Source: Chitinophaga rhizosphaerae | Lineage (GTDB): Bacteria > Bacteroidota > Bacteroidia > Chitinophagales > Chitinophagaceae | Length of the DNA: 64,000 bases | Assembly (NCBI RefSeq): GCF_003958645.1 | Contig: NZ_RXLO01000011.1 | Span: forward strand, 1 to 64,000 | Direction: 5' to 3' | In this document: piece after piece, positions 27,746-36,304 of the stretch | Numbering within the stretch: position 1 is the stretch's first letter | Layout of the letters: each line of letters starts with the position of its first letter | The notes under the pieces: generated by a model | Told to the model about the DNA's origin: nothing | Seen by the model: the letters and a program-made list of their open reading frames with translations, nothing else | The model's database searches: none | Program-made: the position numbers and the translations under genes

Positions 27746-27759
27746 CTTAAACGTTTAAG
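27746..27759. promoter_or_regulatory. Perfect 14-bp LacI-type operator
   Basis: CTTAAACGTTTAAG is a perfect palindrome with the central CG step typical of LacI-family sites. It is 15 bases upstream of the lacI start (27731) and 61 bases before the plus-strand gene at 27821, so it could control either. Confidence 0.7.
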
Positions 27760-27820
27760 TAACCTAGTTTTGCCGTCGAAAATCATTTTTTGGCTACATT
27801 TGCCGCTCATTTTTAGACAC

Positions 27821-28093
27821 ATGAGTTCATTAGGCTGGAAGTTAATCAGGAGTTTCGACAAGGATTTTGAAGTGAACGGAGAACCGGTGCGGGTGCGTTT
27901 CGTGACGATGAATTGCGTGCACAAGCAATTGTACCAGGTGTATGTACTGCACGAGGGCAGGGAAGTGCGTTTCCATATTCAGAAGAACGCCGCGGGTGAA
28001 TTCAGGATCGTGGGCCGGGGGATTTGCCCGCCCCAATACGTTCCCCTGGAAGCCGCGTTCGCCGAAGCGATCCTCGCATCGCCGGTAGGCTGA
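27821..28093 (+). CDS. Small conserved hypothetical protein
   Basis: 90 residues from the ATG at 27821; the upstream part of the open frame covers the regulatory gap. It is soluble and beta-rich (FEVNGEPVRVRFVTMNCVHK, RFHIQKNAAGEFRIV), with no recognised domain. It lies between two regulator genes and is divergent from lacI. Function unknown. Confidence 0.6.
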   Translation: MSSLGWKLIRSFDKDFEVNGEPVRVRFVTMNCVHKQLYQVYVLHEGREVRFHIQKNAAGEFRIVGRGICPPQYVPLEAAFAEAILASPVG

Positions 28094-28108
28094 TCTTCTT
28101 ATAATAAA

Positions 28109-28126
28109 AGCCGCTCGAAAGCGGCT
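28109..28126 (-). terminator. Terminator between the small protein gene and the AraC gene
   Basis: A perfect 7-bp stem AGCCGCT / AGCGGCT with a CGAA tetraloop. Reading the minus strand it is followed by TTTTATTATAAG, which suits termination of the AraC gene ending at 28146. Confidence 0.65.
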
Positions 28127-28145
28127 CCCCAGTCATCATATCGTA

Positions 28146-29015
28146 TCAATCCGGCAGCGAGCGCACGTATTCCCGAGGGGTCATGCCTTTTATTTCCCGG
28201 AAAAACCGGTTGAAGTTGGACAGGCTGTTGAACCCGCATTCATAGGCCAGTCCTGAAATGGCAAGCTCGCCTTCTGCGAGCAGCTTGCAGGCGTGCCCAA
28301 TCCGCACTTCATTGACGAACGCCACGAACGTTTTCTGCGTCCGGCTTTTAAAGTACCGGCAAAAGGCCTGCTTGTTCATGTTCACGAGGCGCGACACCTC
28401 ATCCAGCTGGATCTCGCTCTTGAAATGCTCGAATACAAACTTGAACACCATATCGATCCGGTCGTTGTCTTTCGCCTGGTAAGTATTCACATAGCCCTGG
28501 CTGGCCAGCAGTTCGTATTCCCGCGTACGGGTGAGCACGTCTAGCACGCGCATGAAGGAAATCAGCTGCGCAAAGGGCGGCTGCTCCGTCATCTCGAGCA
28601 AAAGCGATTTCAGCGTGCGTTTCGCCTGTCCCGAAAATTTCATCCCCCGCCTCGATTTCTTCAGCAACAATTCCGTTTGCCGCCCCAGCCCGAAATACGT
28701 CATGGAGGCCAGGAGCTTGTCCGGCTCGATGAAAAGGGCCACGGACCGGGCGTGCTGGTAATTATTCCGGTCGAAATACCGGCTGTCGTTATGCCAGACG
28801 TGCGGAATGTCCGGCCCCAGCAGAATAAGCTCGTCGCTGTCGAAATTCTCCACACTGTCGCCGATGATGCGCCTTCCTTCGCTTTCCACCACATACACGA
28901 GCTGGCATTCCTTATGGAAATGGAACTCCGTCGAGAAATACGGGAGGTCGATCACCCGCATCGCAAATACGCCCATGTGGGCCTCTTCCTGTATCTTGGT
29001 GAAAACCGGCTTCAT
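28146..29015 (-). CDS. AraC-family regulator of the fucose locus
   Basis: 289 residues. The N-terminal cupin sensor (about 25-130: STEFHFHKECQLVYVVESEG, ELILLGPDIPHVWHND) is followed by the AraC double helix-turn-helix (about 185-285: IQLDEVSRLVNMNKQAFCRY, ISGLAYECGFNSLSNFNRFF). It is divergent from the SDR gene that starts the fucose operon, separated by 231 bases that hold direct repeats and a good promoter. The natural reading is a sugar-responsive activator of that operon. Confidence 0.9.
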   Translation of the reverse strand: MKPVFTKIQEEAHMGVFAMRVIDLPYFSTEFHFHKECQLVYVVESEGRRIIGDSVENFDSDELILLGPDIPHVWHNDSRYFDRNNYQHARSVALFIEPDKLLASMTYFGLGRQTELLLKKSRRGMKFSGQAKRTLKSLLLEMTEQPPFAQLISFMRVLDVLTRTREYELLASQGYVNTYQAKDNDRIDMVFKFVFEHFKSEIQLDEVSRLVNMNKQAFCRYFKSRTQKTFVAFVNEVRIGHACKLLAEGELAISGLAYECGFNSLSNFNRFFREIKGMTPREYVRSLPD

Positions 29016-29042
29016 ATTGATGGAAATTAGTTGAATCTATGT

Positions 29043-29141
29043 ATTGTATGCTAATATAAGATTAAATAGACATTCTGCATAACAAAACTGAATTTCTATT
29101 GCAATAATTTATGCATCCGATTGTATAAACTTGCTAATATA
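29043..29141. promoter_or_regulatory. Direct repeats, candidate AraC binding sites
   Basis: TGCTAATATA occurs at 29049-29058 and again at 29132-29141, 83 bases (about eight helical turns) apart in the same orientation. ATTGTAT also accompanies each copy (29043-29049 and 29119-29125). They lie between the AraC gene and the promoter of the fucose operon. Confidence 0.5.
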
Positions 29142-29165
29142 CGCGCAGAAGTCATCAACGGTCCG

Positions 29166-29197
29166 TTAGTATTCCGCGGGCGGTTACCTTAGTTTTG
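29166..29197 (+). promoter_or_regulatory. Candidate Bacteroidota promoter of the fucose operon
   Basis: TAGTTTTG at 29190-29197 matches the -7 consensus TAnnTTTG exactly. A weak -33 element TTAG lies at 29166-29169 with a 20-base spacer. The SDR start codon is 50 bases downstream. Confidence 0.45.
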
Positions 29198-29246
29198 TTT
29201 GATGACCGGTACCGCTGCGCGAAATGGTGGTGGAATGAATTAACTT

Positions 29247-30044
29247 ATGCCTGGATTAATAATGGAAAGAATGAAAGACATGCTGAAGGATAAGGTGGTC
29301 CTGCTCACGGGCGGGGCAGACGGTATCGGATGGGAATGCGCGCTGGCTTACGCCGCCGCAGGCGCCAGGGTTTGTATTGCAGACCTGAATGCTGCGGGGC
29401 AGGACAAGCTGCCGAAGCTGCCGGGAGAAGGGCATACCTTCCATCAGTGCGACGTTACTTCCGGCCCGGCCGTGGTTCAATTGTTCGCCGGGATCGGGAA
29501 AGTGTACGGCCGGCTGGATGCGGTCCACAACAACGCCGGTATCGCGCAACCTGCCAGGCCGCTGCACGATACGGAAGATGCGGAATGGGAAGCCCTCATG
29601 CGGGTGAACCTCAAAAGCATCTACCTGACCACCCGCCACGGCATCGCCCTGCTGCGTGCCTCCAAAGGCTGCATCCTGCACACCAGCTCGCTCGTAGGCA
29701 GCATCGGGCAGGAGAACCACGCGGCTTACGTTGCCACGAAAGGCGCCGTGAACGCGCTCACCAAAGCCATGGCGCTCGATTACGCGGCAGACGGCATCCG
29801 CGTCAACGCCGTGGCGCCTGCCGCCATCCGTACGCCCATGCTCGAAGCCTGGAGCGCCGAACAGCCGCAACCGGAAATCATGCAACGGTATCTCGACCGC
29901 CTGCAGCCGCTGGGCGCCATGCCCGCCGGAGACGTGATCGCCGACGCCTGCGTGTTCCTGCTCAGCGACGCCGCCCGCTTCATCACCGGTTGCATCCTGC
30001 CCGTATCGGGCGGCGCGGAACTGGGGTACCGGGCCATGATCTAA
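29247..30044 (+). CDS. Short-chain dehydrogenase (oxidative fucose/sugar-acid step)
   Basis: 265 residues from the first ATG; starts at 29262 or 29271 are also possible because the Rossmann fold begins only at about residue 14 (KVVLLTGGADGIG). It has the classical SDR features: TGGADGIG, DLN after strand 2, NNAGIA, Ser near 150 and YVATK. By position, right before L-fuconate dehydratase, it is either an L-fucose dehydrogenase or the 2-keto-3-deoxy-L-fuconate dehydrogenase of the oxidative fucose pathway. The sequence alone does not decide. Confidence 0.85.
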   Translation: MPGLIMERMKDMLKDKVVLLTGGADGIGWECALAYAAAGARVCIADLNAAGQDKLPKLPGEGHTFHQCDVTSGPAVVQLFAGIGKVYGRLDAVHNNAGIAQPARPLHDTEDAEWEALMRVNLKSIYLTTRHGIALLRASKGCILHTSSLVGSIGQENHAAYVATKGAVNALTKAMALDYAADGIRVNAVAPAAIRTPMLEAWSAEQPQPEIMQRYLDRLQPLGAMPAGDVIADACVFLLSDAARFITGCILPVSGGAELGYRAMI

Positions 30045-30059
30045 CATTTCTTTCATTAC

Positions 30060-31280
30060 ATGATAAAAAACATCGACATCGCAGACGCCCGGTTTGCGTT
30101 GAAAAACGGCGCCGGCAGCGACGCCGTGCACAAAGACCCGCAATACGCCTATGCCGTCACGCACCTGCAGAACGAACAGGGGCAACGCGGCACAGGGCTT
30201 GCTTTCACGCTCGGAGAAGGTAACGACCTGGTTTGCCGCGCCGCGCGGTTTTACGCGGAAACCCTCCGCGGGAAAGACATCGAAACGCTCATGGGTAACT
30301 TCGGCGAAACTTTCCACGCACTGGCCAACGAACAACAGTTCCGCTGGCTGGGGCCGCACAAGGGCGTCGTTCACCTCGGCCTCGCATCCGTTACCAATGC
30401 GTGCTACGACCTCTGGGCCAAACAGCGCGGCGTTCCCCTCTGGAAGCTGCTGATCGATCTTTCTCCCGAAAGCATCGTCAACACCCTTGATCTTACCTAT
30501 CTCGAAGATGTGCTCACCCGCGAAGAAGCCATCGCGCTGTTGGCCGAAGCTTCGGCAACGGCGGCCGGCCGGATGGGGATCCTTGAAAAAGGATATGCGG
30601 GGTACGATACTTCCGTGGGTTGGTTCAATTACGACGACGCGCAGGTGCGCGAGAATTGCAAGCGTGCGCTGGACCAGGGTTTCGAAGCCATGAAGCTGAA
30701 AGTGGGCTCCGCCGATCCGAAGCGCGACATCCGCCGGGCCAACATCGTCCGCGAAACCGTCGGCGATTCCGTAAAGGTAATGCTCGACGCCAACCAGCAA
30801 TGGAACCTCCCGCAGGCCATTTCCATCTGCAACGAACTGAAGCAAATGCACCCGTATTGGGTGGAAGAGCCGACGCATCCGGACGATGTGCAGGCGCACG
30901 TGACGTTGGCGGAAGCCGTAGCCCCGGTAAAACTCGCGCTGGGAGAGCATGTCCCCAATCGCGTGATCTTCAAGAATTACCTGCAGTCGGGCTGCGCGGG
31001 GTTCATCCAGGTGGATGCCGTGCGGGTAGGAGGGGTGAGCGAATTCATCACCGTCAGCCTGCTGTGCAAAAAGTTCGGCGTACCGGTAGTGCCGCATGTC
31101 GGCGACATGGGCCAGCTGCATCAGCACCTCGTGTTGTTCAACCACATCGCCATGGGGCATGAAGCACTTTTTCTCGAGCATATCCCGCATCTGAAGGAGC
31201 ATTTCCTCCACCCGGTCCGCATCGAAAACGGCGTATACGTTACGCCGCAGGAGCCGGGCAGCAGTTGCGACTTAAAATAA
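30060..31280 (+). CDS. L-fuconate dehydratase (enolase superfamily)
   Basis: 406 residues. The mandelate-racemase subgroup catalytic set is visible: Lys212 and Lys214 in MKLKVGS, metal ligands Asp243 (LDANQQW), Glu269 (VEEPTHPDD) and Glu296 (GEHVPN), and His346 in VVPHVGDMGQ. The HVGDMGQLHQHLVLFNHIAM stretch is distinctive of L-fuconate dehydratases. It would convert L-fuconate to 2-keto-3-deoxy-L-fuconate. It follows the SDR by 15 bases and precedes the symporter by 15, so the three are one operon. Confidence 0.9.
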   Translation: MIKNIDIADARFALKNGAGSDAVHKDPQYAYAVTHLQNEQGQRGTGLAFTLGEGNDLVCRAARFYAETLRGKDIETLMGNFGETFHALANEQQFRWLGPHKGVVHLGLASVTNACYDLWAKQRGVPLWKLLIDLSPESIVNTLDLTYLEDVLTREEAIALLAEASATAAGRMGILEKGYAGYDTSVGWFNYDDAQVRENCKRALDQGFEAMKLKVGSADPKRDIRRANIVRETVGDSVKVMLDANQQWNLPQAISICNELKQMHPYWVEEPTHPDDVQAHVTLAEAVAPVKLALGEHVPNRVIFKNYLQSGCAGFIQVDAVRVGGVSEFITVSLLCKKFGVPVVPHVGDMGQLHQHLVLFNHIAMGHEALFLEHIPHLKEHFLHPVRIENGVYVTPQEPGSSCDLK

Positions 31281-31295
31281 TCCAATAATCCACGT

Positions 31296-32933
31296 ATGAT
31301 CGGAACCGCAGATATTGTCATAACCATCGGTTATATCCTGCTGATCGTCGCCATCGGGCTATGGACCGGGCTGCGGAAGAAATCCGCCGCCACGGAAGGC
31401 TCGGGCGCGTATTTCCTGGCGGGCAAAACCCTGCGCTGGCCCATGATCGGCCTGGCGCTCTTCGCAACGAATATTTCCTGCCTTCACCTGGTGAGCCTTG
31501 CCCAGAGCGGGTTTGATACGGGGTTACTGAACGGTAATTTCGAATGGATGGCGGCGTTCACCCTGATATTGCTCGCGCTGTTCTTCGTGCCGTTTTACAT
31601 CCGGTCGGGCGTGGCCACGCTGCCCGATTTCCTGGAAAGGCGGTACAACCGCGCGTGCCGCGACTGGCTGGCGATCGTGTCCATCGTTTCGGCCGTTATC
31701 ATTCATATCGCGTTTTCGTTCCTGGCGGGCGGTATTGTGCTGGAAACGCTGTTCGGGATCGATATGTACGCCAGCATCATCGTGATCGCCGCGCTCACGG
31801 GGCTTTACACGATCGTGGGCGGGCTGCGGGCCGTGGTGGTGACGGAATCCATTCAAAGCGTAGTGCTCATCGCCGGAGCGGTCATTATTACCGTGGCGGC
31901 GTGGAACAAAATGGGCGGCTGGCAGCCGATGGAAGCGGTGCTCGCAGGCCAGGGCGCGATGGACAAACTAAGTATGATGCGCCCGGTGGGCGATGCTTCG
32001 GGCATGTCGTGGATGGCGGTATTCCTCGGCTACCCGATTTTAGGGATCTGGTATTGGTGCGCCGACCAAACCATCGTGCAGCGGGTGCTCGGCGCCAAAG
32101 ACGAGAACCATGCGCGGGTGGGCGCCCTGTTCTGCGGATTCATCAAAATACTGCCGGTATTCATTTTCGTGCTGCCGGGGCTTTTCGCCTGGGCGCTGTA
32201 TCAATCCGGCGGGCTCGACCTGTCGGCCTTGAAACACGGAAACGGCGAGGTAGACTCCAAAGGCATATATACCCTCATGATCACGCAGCTGCTGCCTTCC
32301 GGGCTGATCGGCGTACTGGTGGCGGCGTTATTGTCGGGCCTCATGAGCCAGATCGCCGGGGCGCTGAATTCTATCGCTACATTGGCCAGCTTCGACCTGT
32401 ACAAACGGTTCCGGCCGGAAACGAAAGATGCCGACCTCGTGAAAGTGGGCCGTTGGGCTTCGGCGCTGGCGCTGCTCGTATCCATCGGGCTGTTACCGTT
32501 GCTGAACCGCTACCAGAGCCTGTTTGAAGGGATCAACGACGTGATCGCGCACATCGCGCCGCCTATTACCTGCGTATTTTTGCTGGGGATTTTCTGGAAA
32601 CGCGCTTCCGCGAAGTCGGCCCAGCTCACGTTGTGGATCGGTTCCGCGCTCGGTGCGCTGGTGTACGCGATGAATAAATTGTACCCGCAGGGGCCGCTGG
32701 GCGGCATTCCCTTCATGATGATGGCGTTTTACCTCTTCCTGGCCTGTGTGGCCATGCAGGTGTTGTTTTCGTTCCTTTTCCCCGTGGTGCATACGGCGCA
32801 GAGCGGCGCTTTGTACTGGCGCTCGTGGCGGGAGCCGCTGGAAGGGGAAGGATGGAAGGGTTTTGGTAACTATAAATTTTTGTCGGTACTGTTGCTCCTG
32901 GTGATGGGGGTGCTGTACTGGTTTTTCAAATAA
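31296..32933 (+). CDS. Sodium:solute symporter (SSS family), probable fucose importer
   Basis: 545 residues with about 13-14 membrane helices. SSS landmarks are present: GLRKKSAATEGSGAYFLAGK with RWPMIGLALFATNIS near the N-terminus, GLYTIVGGLRAVVVTESIQS and GVLVAALLSGLMSQIAGALN. These transporters move sugars across the inner membrane with sodium. Its place between the fuconate dehydratase and the first fucosidase suggests L-fucose as substrate. No SusC/SusD pair is in this operon, so outer-membrane entry must rely on another locus. Confidence 0.92.
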   Translation: MIGTADIVITIGYILLIVAIGLWTGLRKKSAATEGSGAYFLAGKTLRWPMIGLALFATNISCLHLVSLAQSGFDTGLLNGNFEWMAAFTLILLALFFVPFYIRSGVATLPDFLERRYNRACRDWLAIVSIVSAVIIHIAFSFLAGGIVLETLFGIDMYASIIVIAALTGLYTIVGGLRAVVVTESIQSVVLIAGAVIITVAAWNKMGGWQPMEAVLAGQGAMDKLSMMRPVGDASGMSWMAVFLGYPILGIWYWCADQTIVQRVLGAKDENHARVGALFCGFIKILPVFIFVLPGLFAWALYQSGGLDLSALKHGNGEVDSKGIYTLMITQLLPSGLIGVLVAALLSGLMSQIAGALNSIATLASFDLYKRFRPETKDADLVKVGRWASALALLVSIGLLPLLNRYQSLFEGINDVIAHIAPPITCVFLLGIFWKRASAKSAQLTLWIGSALGALVYAMNKLYPQGPLGGIPFMMMAFYLFLACVAMQVLFSFLFPVVHTAQSGALYWRSWREPLEGEGWKGFGNYKFLSVLLLLVMGVLYWFFK

Positions 32934-32957
32934 TCGGAATCAAATAAACGTTGTGAA

Positions 32958-34253
32958 ATGAAAAAACTGATACTATTGCTGATGTTGTATTGCGGCGGAA
33001 CATTCGCGCAATCGCCTGTTAAGACCGATCCCGCTGTATTGCGCCAGTTCATGGATATGCGCTTCGGGATGTTTGTGCACTGGGGGCCGGTGAGCCTCCG
33101 CGGTACGGAAATCGGCTGGTCGAGGGGAGACCAGGTGCCCACCGCTGAATACGACAATCTCTACAAGGAGTTCAATCCCGTATTGTTCAATGCGGATGAA
33201 TGGGTGAAAGCCGCCAAAGACGCCGGGATGAAGTACCTCACCATCACCGCGCGCCATCACGACGGCTTCTGCCTCTGGCCTTCGGCCTTCACGGAATACG
33301 ACATCGCTTCCACACCCTATAAAAAAGATATCGTGGGCGCATTGGCCGCCGCTTGTAAAAAGCAAGGCATCAGGTTTTGCATTTACTACACGGTACTGGA
33401 TTGGTGGCACCCGGATTACCCCGTGAACTCCCCGAAAGATCAGACCATCGACCCGAAAGCGGACATGAACAGGTACATGACCTATATGAAAAACCAGCTG
33501 AAAGAACTGGTGACGAAATACGACCCCTACATGCTGTGGTTCGACGGGCAATGGGAGCAACCCTGGACAGACGAGCGCGGCCGCGAAATCTACGCCTATC
33601 TCAAACAACTGAATCCCAAACTCATCACCAATAACAGGCTGGGCAAGGAATTCGCCGCAATGGAAAACAAACAGGTCGACATCTCCAAAATGGTGGGCGA
33701 CTACGATACACCGGAACAGGTTGTCGGTAAAATGAACATGGATTTCCCCTGGGAAAGCTGCTTCACCATTTGCAACCAGTGGGCCTGGAAGCCGAACGAT
33801 AAAATGAAATCCCTCGAAACCTGTCTGGACATCCTCGCCAGAACTGCCGGCGGCAACGGCAACCTCCTGCTGAACGTGGGCCCCATGCCCGACGGCCGTA
33901 TCGAAGCCCGCCAGACCGACCGCCTCCGCGAAATCGGCAACTGGCTGAAAACGAACGGAGCCGCGATTTACGGAACGATGGGCGGCCCCTGGGCGCCGAA
34001 CGATAATTTCTCCGCCACCCGGAAGGGCGACAAGGTGTTCATCCACGTCCTCAAATCCAATAACGGCGAATTGACCATGAAAGCCCTGCCGGGAAGAGCG
34101 GTCCGCAAATCCACGGTCCTCGGCGGCGGCGCCGTTACCACCGAAACCGCCAACGGCGAACTGCGCATTAAAATCCCGCAGCAGCCGGCTACTTTGCCTT
34201 ACGTGATCGAGCTCACGCTCGACGGTCCGGCGGAGCAATTACCCATTCTTTGA
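32958..34253 (+). CDS. GH29 alpha-L-fucosidase (short form)
   Basis: 431 residues with a signal peptide (about 1-17). The (beta/alpha)8 catalytic domain covers almost the whole protein: MRFGMFVHWGPVSLRGTE, TITARHHDGFCLWPS and the nucleophile Asp196 in MLWFDGQWE. A small C-terminal beta domain follows (about 345-430). It hydrolyses terminal alpha-L-fucose in the periplasm or at the cell surface. The gene lies 24 bases after the symporter and 18 bases before the mutarotase gene. Confidence 0.93.
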   Translation: MKKLILLLMLYCGGTFAQSPVKTDPAVLRQFMDMRFGMFVHWGPVSLRGTEIGWSRGDQVPTAEYDNLYKEFNPVLFNADEWVKAAKDAGMKYLTITARHHDGFCLWPSAFTEYDIASTPYKKDIVGALAAACKKQGIRFCIYYTVLDWWHPDYPVNSPKDQTIDPKADMNRYMTYMKNQLKELVTKYDPYMLWFDGQWEQPWTDERGREIYAYLKQLNPKLITNNRLGKEFAAMENKQVDISKMVGDYDTPEQVVGKMNMDFPWESCFTICNQWAWKPNDKMKSLETCLDILARTAGGNGNLLLNVGPMPDGRIEARQTDRLREIGNWLKTNGAAIYGTMGGPWAPNDNFSATRKGDKVFIHVLKSNNGELTMKALPGRAVRKSTVLGGGAVTTETANGELRIKIPQQPATLPYVIELTLDGPAEQLPIL

Positions 34254-34271
34254 TCCCTGCAAACACAGTTC

Positions 34272-34670
34272 ATGAGAACACTCCTCGTTTTATTCATCAC
34301 GATGCTGGCCGCGGGTTGTGCGGAAAGGAAAGTGGAACGCTTCGGCATGGTGACCGGCATCAAACCCGAAAAGATCGCCTATTACAGAAAGTTGCATGCC
34401 CAGGTATGGCCGGGCGTGGTAAAAACCATCGGGGCATGCAATATTCGCAATTACTCCATTTATCTGAAAGAGATGGATGGAAAAACATATCTGTTCAGTT
34501 ATTTTGAGTACACAGGAAGCGATTTCGCCGCAGATATGAAGAAGATGGCGGCAGACACGGTCACGCAGCGTTGGTGGAAAGAAACCGCGCCGGCGCAGAT
34601 CCCCCTGCCAGACGCGGCCGCAGCCGGCGAAACGTGGTCGAAGCTCGAAGAGGTGATGCACCTGCCATGA
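34272..34670 (+). CDS. Lipoprotein RhaM-type mutarotase (probably L-fucose)
   Basis: 132 residues. The N-terminus is a lipoprotein signal (MLAAGC, Cys16). The rest matches the whole length of L-rhamnose mutarotase: YYRKLHAQVWPGV with the catalytic-type His42, NYSIYL, and QRWWKETAP near 95-105. RhaM proteins are normally cytoplasmic. This one appears to be membrane-tethered in the periplasm, between two fucosidase genes, where it could speed anomer exchange of released fucose before uptake. Substrate by context only. Confidence 0.85.
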   Translation: MRTLLVLFITMLAAGCAERKVERFGMVTGIKPEKIAYYRKLHAQVWPGVVKTIGACNIRNYSIYLKEMDGKTYLFSYFEYTGSDFAADMKKMAADTVTQRWWKETAPAQIPLPDAAAAGETWSKLEEVMHLP

Positions 34671-34700
34671 AATAATCAACCACCACAGTAAGCAATATCC

Positions 34701-36203
34701 ATGTACAGTTTTATGAAACGATGCGCAGGCGCCATGGCACTTTCGCTCGCCACACTGGGCGCCACGGCCCAACAGTTGCCCGCAAACAAGCCCAGCGCCG
34801 CACAACAGTCGATGATCGACCGGGGATACGGCATGTTCATCCATTTCGGAGTGAATACTTTTGCAGATGTGGAATGGTCGGACGGTACGATCCCCGTCAG
34901 CCAGTACAACCCCACCCAGCTAGACCCCGAACAATGGGTGAAAACCGCGAAAGACGCAGGGTTCCGGTATGTGCTCCTCATCACCAAACACCACGACGGG
35001 TTTTGCCTGTGGGACAGCAAGTACACCGAATACGACGTGGCTTCGTCGCCCGTGAAGACCGATGTGGTGAAAGCCGTGGCCGACGCCTGCAAAAAGCACG
35101 GCCTGCAGTTTGCCATCTATTATTCGCTGTGGGACCGCAAGGAGCCGACCTATAAAGATGCCGATCCGCAGCCTTACATCGATTATATGAAGAACCAGCT
35201 GACGGAGCTTTTCACGAACTACGGCCCCATTTGCGAGCTGTGGCTCGACGGCGGCTGGGACCGCAAGCCGGAGAACTGGGGAATCGAACAGCTGTATGCG
35301 CTGGTGAAGAAATTCAATCCCAAATGCGCGGTGAGCGTCAACCACACCATCGTGAACGAGGAAGGGAAACGGAATTACACGCGGCCGTCGAACATGACGG
35401 AAGACAACAAATATTTCTTCCAGTATTTCCCGTCCGACTTCCGGCTGTGGGACCCGCAGATCATCACGCGGTTCGATAAAAAGCAATATCTCCACCAGGG
35501 GAAGTCGTATTACCTGCCTTACGAAGCCACGATTTGCCTCAGCAGCCGTTATAACTGGTTCCAGAAATCCGTGCAGTTGCCCGTGCGCGAGCTGGACGAG
35601 CTGGAAGAGCTCTTTTACTGGAGCACGGCCAACAACAATTGCCTGGTGATGAACATCCCGCCCGACCAGACGGGCCGCATCCGCGAATACGAAGCGTTGG
35701 CGGCCATCAACCTGGGGAAACGGCTGGGCCTTGCACCGGGGAAACCACTGCCGGAGAACGGGAAATTCGTGTCGGAACGCAGGCCTGCAAAGGCGTCGAG
35801 CGTATATCCGGCGGATGCGAATAATCAATACGATGGCAGCAAAGTGACGGATGGAAAGCTCGATAGCCGTTGGGCTTCGGCAGATACCCTCGCTTCCCTC
35901 GAAATTTCGCTCGACCCTTCGGAATACTTCAATAAAATCAGCATATTCGAATACAAGGATGTAAAGAATTCAAAAGACGGGTTCTCGCAATTGCGCGAGC
36001 CGCGCATCCAGGAATATGCGGTAGACATCCGCCGGAACGGCCAGTGGGAAACGATTTTCCTGGGTCATGAGCCCATGGGCGATTGCAAGGTGATCCACCT
36101 GCCGCGGCGATACAGAACAGACTTGCTGCGCTTCCGCGTGACGAAAGCTAGCAATCTGCCGTCTATCTACGAAATCTCGGTAATCGATATGGCAAGAAAA
36201 TAA
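34701..36203 (+). CDS. GH29 alpha-L-fucosidase with C-terminal F5/8C-like domain
   Basis: 500 residues; the ATG at 34713 (MKRCAG...) gives a more standard signal peptide. Catalytic domain about 35-345: GYGMFIHFGVNTFADVEW, LITKHHDGFCLWDSK, nucleophile Asp183 in CELWLDGGWD. A discoidin-like carbohydrate-binding domain follows (about 365-495: DGSKVTDGKLDSRWAS, KVIHLPRRYRTDLLRFRVTK). The domain plan differs from the first GH29, so the two probably cleave different fucose linkages (the longer type is often the alpha-1,3/1,4 specific group; inference). Confidence 0.92.
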   Translation: MYSFMKRCAGAMALSLATLGATAQQLPANKPSAAQQSMIDRGYGMFIHFGVNTFADVEWSDGTIPVSQYNPTQLDPEQWVKTAKDAGFRYVLLITKHHDGFCLWDSKYTEYDVASSPVKTDVVKAVADACKKHGLQFAIYYSLWDRKEPTYKDADPQPYIDYMKNQLTELFTNYGPICELWLDGGWDRKPENWGIEQLYALVKKFNPKCAVSVNHTIVNEEGKRNYTRPSNMTEDNKYFFQYFPSDFRLWDPQIITRFDKKQYLHQGKSYYLPYEATICLSSRYNWFQKSVQLPVRELDELEELFYWSTANNNCLVMNIPPDQTGRIREYEALAAINLGKRLGLAPGKPLPENGKFVSERRPAKASSVYPADANNQYDGSKVTDGKLDSRWASADTLASLEISLDPSEYFNKISIFEYKDVKNSKDGFSQLREPRIQEYAVDIRRNGQWETIFLGHEPMGDCKVIHLPRRYRTDLLRFRVTKASNLPSIYEISVIDMARK

Positions 36204-36249
36204 CAGGTTCAGTTATTTTAATAAAAATTGAGAGAATTTCCATAGACCG

Positions 36250-36271
36250 GCATCCCGATTTTTCGGGATGC
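36250..36271. other. Perfect intercistronic hairpin
   Basis: GCATCCCGA at 36250-36258 and TCGGGATGC at 36263-36271, a 9-bp stem with a TTTT loop and no T-run after it. It lies between the second GH29 and the GH95-like gene, where it might protect or process the mRNA, or attenuate it, rather than end transcription. Confidence 0.55.
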
Positions 36272-36304
36272 ACCCTGCTTAACACCCACTTTAAATTGTA
36301 TGAT

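Noticed and set aside
29256..31211. 651-codon minus-strand open frame opposite the SDR and fuconate dehydratase genes
   Set aside because: Antisense shadow caused by high GC in third positions; both plus-strand proteins have complete catalytic motifs.
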